From Bacillota bacterium (GTDB lineage: Bacteria > Bacillota > Clostridia > Acetivibrionales > DSM-1351): a stretch of DNA of 16,545 nucleotides. The stretch is taken from the NCBI GenBank assembly GCA_023417285.1, contig JAEZFR010000369.1:1-16545 (forward strand). The letters are read 5' to 3'. A program made the translations under genes and the position numbers. Below the pieces are notes generated by a model, which did not search any database, was not told the DNA's origin, and saw nothing but the letters and a program-made list of their open reading frames with translations. Shown one piece after another: positions 1 to 7,200 of this stretch; position 1 is the stretch's first letter; the number at the start of each line of letters is the position of its first letter.

Positions 1-509
1 ACAATGTCTCCTTAGGTAACGGTACTACAAGTCCTGCCAAGGAGGGTGCAACCATGGTTGTATTCAGTGAAGATTTGGATAAAGCAATTGCATCGTTTAT
101 TATAGCAACAGGAGCAGCTTCTATGGGCAAGCAGGTGACCATGTTCTTTACCTTCTGGGGGCTAAATATTCTAAAACGCAAGAACAGACCAAGTGTAAAG
201 AAAGATTTATTAGAAAAGATGTTTGATTTTATGCTCCCAAGTAATACTGAAAAGTTGCCACTTTCCAAAATGCACATGGGTGGCATGGGTCCTAGAATGA
301 TTAAAAAGATTATGAAAAAAAAGAACGTGGACGATATTGATACCTTGATAAAAAATGCAGTAAATATGGGCGTAAAATTAGTAGCCTGTTCCATGTCAAT
401 GGACTTAATGGGTATTAAGAAAGAAGAGTTGATTGATAACGTTGAAGTAGGTGGCGTAGCTACCTATCTAGCCACAACAAATGATTCTGGGCTAAACCTG
501 TTTGTCTAG
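1..509 (+). CDS. C-terminal DsrE/DsrF-like (DrsE_2) sulfur-transfer domain of a longer protein, 5' end outside window
   Basis: Codons start at position 3 and the frame is open from the left edge to the TAG at 507-509. The domain (from Met at 54, 151 residues) has the signature of the DrsE_2 family: VVFSEDLDKAIASF at the start, FFTFWGLNIL in the first beta/alpha unit, and a conserved Cys at residue 112 in VACSMSMDLMG. Family members handle persulfide sulfur in the cytoplasm. From known families, this domain often ends fusions of CoA-disulfide reductase, rhodanese and TusA. The residues before Met54 (SLGNGTTSPAKEGAT) look like the linker of such a fusion, so I infer the annotated protein is a partial one. 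A ribosome binding site-like AAGGAGGG at 39-46 lies 7 bases before ATG 54, so a separate or internally initiated short DsrE protein cannot be excluded. It ends at a terminator facing a CsoR-type regulator. The domain call is confident; the fusion is likely. Confidence 0.85.
   Translation, partial: NVSLGNGTTSPAKEGATMVVFSEDLDKAIASFIIATGAASMGKQVTMFFTFWGLNILKRKNRPSVKKDLLEKMFDFMLPSNTEKLPLSKMHMGGMGPRMIKKIMKKKNVDDIDTLIKNAVNMGVKLVACSMSMDLMGIKKEELIDNVEVGGVATYLATTNDSGLNLFV
39..56 (+). promoter_or_regulatory. In-frame internal Shine-Dalgarno and ATG in front of the DsrE domain
   Basis: AAGGAGGG at 39-46 is followed 7 bases later by ATG at 54-56. The same bases read in frame as Lys-Glu-Gly, so this may be chance within a linker. 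Strength and spacing equal those of true starts elsewhere in the window (for example the EAL gene at 4228), so it could drive internal initiation of a free DsrE domain. Confidence 0.4.
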
Positions 510-568
510 CATTATTACTTGACTCAACATAACTATAAAACTACTAAAAACAACCCAATCCATTTAAC

Positions 569-629
569 CCAATTAAAAAGGTGATACTGTTTAGAACCAG
601 TGTCACCTCTTATTAATTGGTTTCTTTTT
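569..629. terminator. Bidirectional Rho-independent terminator between convergent genes
   Basis: The inner stem AGGTGATACTG (579-589) pairs with CAGTGTCACCT (598-608) over 11 bp with one G-U pair and an 8-base loop. An outer arm CCAATTAA (569-576) pairs with TTAATTGG (613-620). On the + strand the structure is followed by TTTCTTTTT (621-629). On the - strand the inner stem runs straight into five T residues (complement of 575-579). It can therefore stop transcription from both the DsrE gene and the CsoR-type gene that converge on it. Confidence 0.8.
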
Positions 630-759
630 CAATTGGTGTGTTTTTAATTCATGTGTTATTCAATGATGTATTTTAAAATTGATTTCTTTTGCTATTGATA
701 GCATATTCTATTAATCTGTTTTTGTTATTGATATCTTTGATAGTAAATATCTATAATAT

Positions 760-1044
760 TTACTCCGAAAACTTAATAAACCTATTAAAGGTCTTAATTA
801 GCTCTTCAACTGCTGCATCCTTATCCTCAGAAGATATTGCATTTTCTATACAGCTAAGTGAATGCATTTCCATAATAAGGAGAGCCGCCTTGTTTATAGC
901 AGCTTTTGCTGCAGATACCTGTGTTATAATATCCACACAACTCTGTTCTTCCTCTACCATCCTTTGGATACCTTTTATCTGCCCCTCTATCCTTCTCAAT
1001 CTTTTTAAAACATCGGCCTTTCCATTTGGCTTATCGCTCATCAC
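760..1044 (-). CDS. CsoR/FrmR-family metal- or persulfide-sensing transcriptional repressor
   Basis: This is a short all-helical protein of the DUF156/CsoR family (94 residues, typical length). The first helix carries the usual VLKRLRRIEGQIKGI. The metal-site triad Cys36, His61, Cys65 (SCVDII and MHSLSC) falls at the positions of the Cu(I) ligands in Mycobacterium tuberculosis CsoR, whereas the persulfide sensor CstR lacks the His. Family members bind operators as tetramers and let go when metal, or a persulfide, modifies the Cys pair. The neighbouring sulfur-transfer gene fits a persulfide role, while the His favours Cu(I); the ligand is not settled. Translation may start at GTG 1044 or ATG 1041; AAAGGAGAG at 1051-1059 fits either. 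The start lies 68 bp after the DNA glycosylase gene on the same strand. A 12-bp palindrome AAATATATATTT (1080-1091) sits in the upstream gap and could be an operator or just AT-rich promoter DNA. Confidence 0.88.
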   Translation of the reverse strand: MMSDKPNGKADVLKRLRRIEGQIKGIQRMVEEEQSCVDIITQVSAAKAAINKAALLIMEMHSLSCIENAISSEDKDAAVEELIKTFNRFIKFSE

Positions 1045-1071
1045 TTAAATCTCTCCTTTAATAGCACAAGG

Positions 1072-1101
1072 ACCATACGAAATATATATTTACAGCTTCA
1101 A
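1072..1101 (-). promoter_or_regulatory. Possible promoter of the CsoR-type gene
   Basis: On the - strand TTGAAG (complement of 1096-1101) and TATGGT (complement of 1072-1077) are 18 bp apart. The AT palindrome 1080-1091 lies between them, where a repressor site would be expected. The -10 match is poor, so this is only a candidate. Confidence 0.25.
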
Positions 1102-1112
1102 AAATACACCCG

Positions 1113-1751
1113 CTAATCAAGTTTCCTCTGGCAGAATTCCACTAATGGACAATTATCGCAAATAGGTTTCTTTTTGCAATGCTCCTTAGCGTGTTGCACA
1201 ATAAGGGCATGAAATTCATTATAAATATATAAATCCCTGGGTACTTCACTCTCTATCATAGTTCTTATTTCATCATATTCCTTTGGGATAACAAACCCTA
1301 ATCTATTAAGTATCCTCTTTGTATATGTATCAATAACAAAGAAAGGCTTATCTAAAGCATAGGTTAATATGGAGTCAGCAGTCTCCTTGCCCACTCCCTT
1401 TACGGTTAGCAACTCATTTCTAAGGAATTGTCCCTCTTGCTTCTTGACTAACTCCAAATCAAAATTATACTTTTGATACCACTGAGTAAGTGCTTTTAGC
1501 TTGATAGCTTTCATGTTATGAAAACCACTTGCGTGTATGAGCTTCGCAAGCTTTTCATTTGGCAGCTGAAGCACTGACTGTGGGGTTAGGTAATCACACA
1601 TACTTTCAAGGGCCTTTTCTACATTAGTCCAATTAGTATTCTGTGTTAGTATAGCCCCTACCATCATCTCATAAGGTGTCTGAGCAGGCCACCAGTTTCT
1701 TTTACCGTAATATTGAAGAAGTATATCAAAAATTTTTATTAAAGTAGGCAT
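1113..1751 (-). CDS. Endonuclease III-like HhH-GPD DNA glycosylase with [4Fe-4S] cluster (MagIII/COG2231 type)
   Basis: The 212-residue protein has the order expected of the endonuclease III superfamily. WWPAQTPYEMMVGAILTQNT (20-39) begins the helical core, and a helix-hairpin-helix follows at about 111-130 (LLTVKGVGKETADSIL). Asp141 (VIDTY) matches the catalytic Asp of the superfamily. Cys192, 198, 201 and 207 (C-x5-C-x2-C-x5-C) would bind an iron-sulfur cluster; E. coli Nth has x6 in the first gap. The catalytic Lys of Nth is replaced by Glu123 (KGVGKETAD where Nth has PGVGRKTAN). That suggests a monofunctional glycosylase that removes damaged bases without a lyase step. The WWP start and KGxGKExAD motif resemble Helicobacter pylori MagIII, a 3-methyladenine glycosylase, but the substrate here is not proven. 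Start ATG 1751 has GAGGGAAG just upstream. The gene is followed by the CsoR-type gene. Confidence 0.85.
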   Translation of the reverse strand: MPTLIKIFDILLQYYGKRNWWPAQTPYEMMVGAILTQNTNWTNVEKALESMCDYLTPQSVLQLPNEKLAKLIHASGFHNMKAIKLKALTQWYQKYNFDLELVKKQEGQFLRNELLTVKGVGKETADSILTYALDKPFFVIDTYTKRILNRLGFVIPKEYDEIRTMIESEVPRDLYIYNEFHALIVQHAKEHCKKKPICDNCPLVEFCQRKLD

Positions 1752-1784
1752 AACTTCCCTCAGAACGTTAATTTATCATATATT

Positions 1785-1813
1785 ATCTTAACTTAGTCCA
1801 ATATACTTATCAA
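1785..1813 (-). promoter_or_regulatory. Possible promoter of the DNA glycosylase gene
   Basis: On the - strand TTGATA (complement of 1808-1813) is followed after 17 bp by TAAGAT (complement of 1785-1790), about 35 bases before the ATG at 1751. The -35 is good and the -10 matches four of six bases. It is a candidate only. Confidence 0.3.
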
Positions 1814-1847
1814 TAAGCAAAATCTTACCCTAGCATATATATATTCT

Positions 1848-1930
1848 TTCCATATTTATGTACTTCCATAAATATGGAATTCTATGTTTATGTACCTCCA
1901 TGTTTATGTTCCATATTTATGTACTTCTAT
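1848..1930. repeat. Three ~20-bp direct repeats with a perfect inverted repeat
   Basis: The 19-mer TTCCATATTTATGTACTTC occurs exactly at 1848-1866 and 1909-1927. A diverged copy, CTATGTTTATGTACCTCCAT, lies at 1882-1901. The first copy is also the left arm of a perfect 13-bp inverted repeat: TTCCATATTTATG (1848-1860) with CATAAATATGGAA (1867-1879), loop 6. There is no GC-rich stem or adjoining T tract, so it is not a classical terminator. It lies upstream of the glycosylase promoter region and downstream of the EAL gene. It may be a tandem operator or an intergenic repeat family member. Confidence 0.75.
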
Positions 1931-1954
1931 ATTTATGGGCTTACCATACTATTG

Positions 1955-4228
1955 CTACCAAATTACATTTTGACTCGCTCTTGGGCCATATGTATAGTTT
2001 TCATATTCTCTAATAGGCATAGGCTCACAAAATGCAAAACCCTGTATCATATCACAGCCAAGTCCCTGAAGCATTTTAGCCTGGACCTTGTTTTCTACAC
2101 CCTCTGAAACCACCTTGATGTTAAGTCTCTTAGCCATTTCAATTATACTACCTATTACATTTTTACCCCTGTCTGTCTTTTCAGCTCCCAGCAGGAATTT
2201 TCTCTCTATTTTCAGCTCATCTACAGGAACATGATATAGAGTATTCATTGAGGCTGTACCTGTTCCAAAGGCGTCCATAGATATAAGAAATCCATATTTT
2301 TTCAACCTCGACATTAGTGCAGTAAGTATTTCTATATTGTCTGTTACAACTTGTTCAGCAATTTCAAGATTAATAAGCTGAGGCGGTATTCCATACTGTT
2401 CCAGTGTGCCTATAAGCTTTGAGACAAAATTCTCGTCGAAAAGATTTAATCTCGAAATATTTAGAGATAAAGGAAGCGGTCTATATCCCTTCCCCATCCA
2501 TATTTTAAGCCAATTGCACATTATATCAAGCATATACATGTCCATTTTTACAATAAAGCCATTCTTTTCAAATACCCCTAAAAAGCGTCCAGGATAAATA
2601 AGACCTTTTTCCGGATGCATCCATCTAACAAGGGCTTCTGCTCCAACTTGCCGCCCAGTATTTAGATCGAATTTGGGCTGCAAATAAACAAGAAATTCTT
2701 TCTCATCAAGGGCTGTGAACATTCTAGCCTCAATTTCGTTTTCATCGAAAGCTTTACTCTGTACCTCATTTGAATAAAACTCATACAGCTGCTTTCTGTC
2801 CCCTTTAATACCTGCTAGTGCTCTTGCAGCTTTATCTACTATTAAGTCTATATCTGTGTCTTCTTTAGTTAAACAGTAAACTCCATAATGAAGTAATACT
2901 TCATACTTTTTGTTTTTTATGTCACTGTCATCGGTGCCCGAAAGTCTAGAATTCATATAACTGATTCGATCAGTTAGCTCATCCTTATTATGGAATCTAA
3001 ACAGAAGGTTAAATGAGTTGGTGTTTGACTTACTACATAATTCACCATCCTTAAGAAAAGCACTTATGTTCTTGGCCAAATTTTTAAGTAGCTTCTCACT
3101 TTCCTGCATCCCAAAAAACTCTCGGATATAATCATACTTATCCACTGCTACTTGAATTACAGCATAGCTTTCTCCAGAATTCTTATTTTTATTAATAAGA
3201 GCAGTAGCTTCAACTCTAAACCTGTTATAATTAATGCTTCCTGTACCACTGTCATAATACGCTAAATATTCCATCTTGCTACTTTTTAAAATCTCCCTGA
3301 TGGTGATGGCTATTAGCGATAACGAAAATACTAATACACAGATGAACATCAATATATTTATAAGTGTTTTTGATGCTGCTCTTTCATCCTTGAATAAGGT
3401 ATGAAGCTTTTGTTCAGAAATAGTAAACATCACGCCCCAGTCACTGGCATCCTTTATTCCTTTATAGCTAACATATTTAGCATCACCATTAAATGTGAGC
3501 TTTGTCAAAATACTTCTTCCCTGCTTTATGACTTGCTCTAAGTCCAATAGATCGGTTTTTTCCACCTTCTCATTTTTAGCTATATTGAGGAAGTTTTCTT
3601 CTGAAGATTTATCTTCATCAACATGCATCAGTATTGATCCATCCCTTTTTAAGATAAATGCCTCCTCATTGCCTCTAAAAGTATTTATAACCATGTACTT
3701 GCGTATTACCTCAGGGTCCAATGCTATGCGAAGCACTCCAGTTACTGTCTTGCCATTATAAATTGGAGCTGTGTAAACAACCTTTAATTCTTTATCGTTC
3801 TGATAAAACCTTGTTAATGATGTTGTCGTATCTCCAAGCAGTGCCCTTTGGAAGTATGGACAAAAATTTGTATTTAGTGACTTCCCCTCTAAATCAAAAG
3901 CCGTACCATCGACTTTACATACATTTATATCAGTAAACGACAAGCTAGGAGCTATTTCTTTAAGTGCTTCTTTTAAATTTCCATTCTTAAAGCTTTCTAA
4001 ATTCTTTTCTTTAGCTAAAATTCCTGTCATAATGCGGAGTTTATCTTGGTCTCCTGACACCTTCATATTTATATTTGATGCAACCTGCTCTGTAGCATTC
4101 TGAAGCTGAGACTCGACGAATTTCTTTTCAAGAATTCCTTGGCTTATATCACTATTAAATATTACAATTCCAGCAGCTAAAGCTATAATAATACCTACTA
4201 AAATAGCTGCAATTATTTTGATTTTCAT
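1955..4228 (-). CDS. Membrane dCache-GGDEF(degenerate)-EAL c-di-GMP signalling protein
   Basis: The 757-residue protein has a membrane segment at 4-24, an extracytoplasmic sensor of the dCache type at about 34-275 (PYFQRALLGD, VYTAPIYNGKTVTGVLRIAL), a second membrane segment at 288-310 and no clear HAMP. The GGDEF domain (about 318-487) is degenerate: the signature site reads SNTNSF (401-406), so cyclase activity is unlikely. The EAL domain (about 498-745) keeps Glu531-Ala-Leu, Asn590, Glu622, Asp652, Lys673, Glu709 and Gln729. The second Asp of the DDFG motif, a metal ligand in known phosphodiesterases, is Ala653 (MDAFGTG). It may therefore bind c-di-GMP with weak or no hydrolysis, acting as a receptor. 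The start ATG 4228 overlaps the stop of the giant surface-protein gene (ATGA) and has AAGGAGG 7 bases upstream, so translation is coupled. I infer a sensor or receptor role connected to that protein. The stop is TAG at 1957-1955. Confidence 0.9.
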   Translation of the reverse strand: MKIKIIAAILVGIIIALAAGIVIFNSDISQGILEKKFVESQLQNATEQVASNINMKVSGDQDKLRIMTGILAKEKNLESFKNGNLKEALKEIAPSLSFTDINVCKVDGTAFDLEGKSLNTNFCPYFQRALLGDTTTSLTRFYQNDKELKVVYTAPIYNGKTVTGVLRIALDPEVIRKYMVINTFRGNEEAFILKRDGSILMHVDEDKSSEENFLNIAKNEKVEKTDLLDLEQVIKQGRSILTKLTFNGDAKYVSYKGIKDASDWGVMFTISEQKLHTLFKDERAASKTLINILMFICVLVFSLSLIAITIREILKSSKMEYLAYYDSGTGSINYNRFRVEATALINKNKNSGESYAVIQVAVDKYDYIREFFGMQESEKLLKNLAKNISAFLKDGELCSKSNTNSFNLLFRFHNKDELTDRISYMNSRLSGTDDSDIKNKKYEVLLHYGVYCLTKEDTDIDLIVDKAARALAGIKGDRKQLYEFYSNEVQSKAFDENEIEARMFTALDEKEFLVYLQPKFDLNTGRQVGAEALVRWMHPEKGLIYPGRFLGVFEKNGFIVKMDMYMLDIMCNWLKIWMGKGYRPLPLSLNISRLNLFDENFVSKLIGTLEQYGIPPQLINLEIAEQVVTDNIEILTALMSRLKKYGFLISMDAFGTGTASMNTLYHVPVDELKIERKFLLGAEKTDRGKNVIGSIIEMAKRLNIKVVSEGVENKVQAKMLQGLGCDMIQGFAFCEPMPIREYENYTYGPRASQNVIW

Positions 4229-7200
4229 GGGTTTGCCTCCTTGCGCCTATTGATAATCATATAGCCTAAAAGCAGTGATATTCCAGCAATTGCACCAAAC
4301 ACAAGCAAATAGCCATATATATTTGCATCATCCGGTTTATCTTTGTCTACCTTTTGCTTTGGATGATAATTTACCATATGTCCCGACTTTTCAACCTTAT
4401 CATTGACCGATTCAATCTTGTCTGCATTCTTATCAAGCAAATCCTTCTTGTCAAACAAAATATATCTTGCTTGAATAGCATCATAAACTGGAATGTATCT
4501 ATTCTGATCAACTTGGGTTTTCTCAGTTGGTTTACTTGATTCATCTGTTATATTAGCTTCCATCTTTGAATTATCAGAAGTTTCCTTTGCCTGATAGTCC
4601 ATAGCTTTCTCTAGAACATCAACTATAGTCGCTGTATCCAATTTACTACCGGTTTTAAGCTGTTCTACTGTATTCTGTACAGCTTTATCGAGCAGACTCT
4701 TAATACTGTCATTTGTCATTCCTAATTCTGCTGCCTTGATTATTGAAGCTTTAACTATCTGGCTAGCCTGTTTGCTATCAATTCCTAAATCAACAAGCTT
4801 AAGAATAGCTGCATTAAAAGCCTCCTCCAATTCTCCTCCAGGTTGCAGACTTTTCTCAACTAATGTATTTATCTCAGATGCGTCAGTTATAGCTCCCTGA
4901 GTAGTCACTTTAGATACAGCTTCATTCGTCATTGTCGCCTGATTTATAGCATCAGAATTTTGCCCATTAATCAAGTTGCTCGGTGGTATTCCTGACATAC
5001 TATTGTTATCTGCACTTGGGAGGTTTGAAGTATCTCCTGATAGTGTATTATCTGTGTTTTGAGAGTTCTGTCCGTTAACTTCGGATGCCACCCCACCCGA
5101 TATCTGTTTCAACTTTTCACTATCAGCAGCTTGTGAACCATCCTCCATAATAAATGAGCCTTCGAGGTACATTTTCATAGCAGACTCAGCATCTTCATTG
5201 AATGTGCCTCCATTTGGCGAAACCGCAGTTCCATTATCAGTGTTTGTACCATTGACGGCTGCCCAGCCTATCGCATCTAAATCCGCTTCAAAGGCCATTA
5301 CATCTACATACATTGATGAGAAGTTTGTCATCAGTGAATTAGTTGACCTTTCCTTCTTTCCTGTAGCAGAATATCCCTGAGCCGAAACGCCTCGAGGACT
5401 TTCTATATCAAGCATTTCTCCTGTGATATAGTTAAAGCCTGCAACAGCCCCGTCATTATACCTTATCAGCACAATATGGCTTGTGGTGTTTAAGTTATTA
5501 GTCATATATTGTATACTACTGTTCTCGATTTCATTTGGCATATTTAATCCGTTGTCAGTCATATCTACAATTATTCCATCAGTTCCTAGTACTGAACAAT
5601 AACTATTACCATTGTAATTATCCAGTATAAAGCTATCCATTATTGCCGGAAGATTTGATGAAATTGCTGATAGTTCACCATTTTTTACATACAATCTAAG
5701 CTTATCTCTTAGAACACCGTCAACTAATGAGTAATTTTTAAAGGTTTCTATTTTACAATTATCATAAACTATACTTGATGTCGGTAAAGCTTGATCATTA
5801 AGACTCACACCAGTGATAGTTCCAAGTTTTTCACCCGTCTTTGCATCTAGAATATTTCCGTTTCCATCAAGCATTTTTCCATTATATATATTCACAAAAA
5901 CACCACTAATGTCTGGTCTACTACCCTTTACTCCTTCAGCAGCAATATAGTAATAATCCGATTTCCAGGTCATAATGTCACGTCTTACATCCTCAGGGTA
6001 TACATTATATTTAAGTTCACTTACCCCATTGCTTACTGTAATTTCTAATTCTCTCTTAAAGTCGTAATTGAGCGTAAAAGTTCTCTTATCAATAGGGTTT
6101 TTTACCACCTGCTGTCCTGCTACCGAAACAGTAAAAGTAGCTGAAGGATTTTCTAAAGAAAATTCTATATTCAGCTTATCGGCATCAACCGCGTAGAACT
6201 CAGCATGTGGCAAATCAACAGCATTAGTTCTTAACAACATTGATTTTTTAATTATCGTAGCGCCACTCCCAGGAACTGGCACACCTCCCTGGTAGGTCTC
6301 GTATCTGTAAATATAATTGCCATTTATATCAATTGCTGCTTTAGTTGTATTGACTGCATCTGGTAAGTACCCTTCCTGATACTTCATTACCTTGTATCCG
6401 TAGTCCATGCCATAAACCCTAGTAGGAACGTAATCTAAATACGGCATATAACCGTTGGCCAAACCATTATACATCCAATACCTAGTTGTATAGTTTGATG
6501 CAGTTGTACCTAATCCTGCACTCCATCCAAGCTGAGTAGTATATACATTTTCAGTTTTTAGAGTAGCAGTATCAAGTATGCTAGTTTCGAGCAGCTCAAG
6601 TGGGCTTAGTTCAGATCCCTTTTTTGTAACATTATTTATTGTTAGAATACTATTATTGTATAACCCTGCCTTTGTTATTTTACGAGTATCACCTAGCTGT
6701 CTATTAACGTGGTAGGCTCCCTTTGAGCTTGCATTTGTAGCTACTACATTTCCTGCCATTAGCCAGCCTTCATTTATATTATATAAATCCTGCTGCATTC
6801 TTCCGATGATTCCACCAGCATAATCAGGCGCCGTTACGGTTCCTACGAAGAACAAGTGGCTTGCATACGGGGTTTCACTGACACTACCAAGACCATTAGC
6901 CTTAACACTTCCGATAAGCCCACCAGCACTACTTCTAGACGCAGTAACGTCTGCATTACTATAGCAGCTTTCCATGTACCCCCTATTATAGAATCCTGCT
7001 ACACCACCTACATTCTCAGCTCCATCAACAGTACAATTCTGTGTACCTGAAGAAATCACTCTATACGGCCACAAAACATTTGAGCTTGATCCTTCAACCA
7101 AACCAACAATTCCACCCACATTCATTGCTCCATATCCACCTATTTTACAATTTGAAGCAATACTGTTGTATACTGAGAGCGTCCTTCCACTGATACCACC

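Noticed and set aside
677..712. Short hairpin GCTATTGATAGC as a terminator of the CsoR-type gene
   Set aside because: The stem is only 4-5 bp and AT-rich; the strong bidirectional terminator at 569-629 already serves.
689..1048. Open frame of 119 codons on the + strand
   Set aside because: It lies antisense over the well-supported CsoR-type gene, has no ribosome binding site of note and its product looks like the complement of helical codons.
1848..1930. CRISPR-like array
   Set aside because: Only three copies, the gaps are 9-12 bases, the middle copy is diverged and no cas gene is near.
1874..2107. Open frame of 77 codons on the + strand across the direct repeats
   Set aside because: It begins in the repeat region and runs antisense into the EAL gene; composition is that of repeat and complement sequence.
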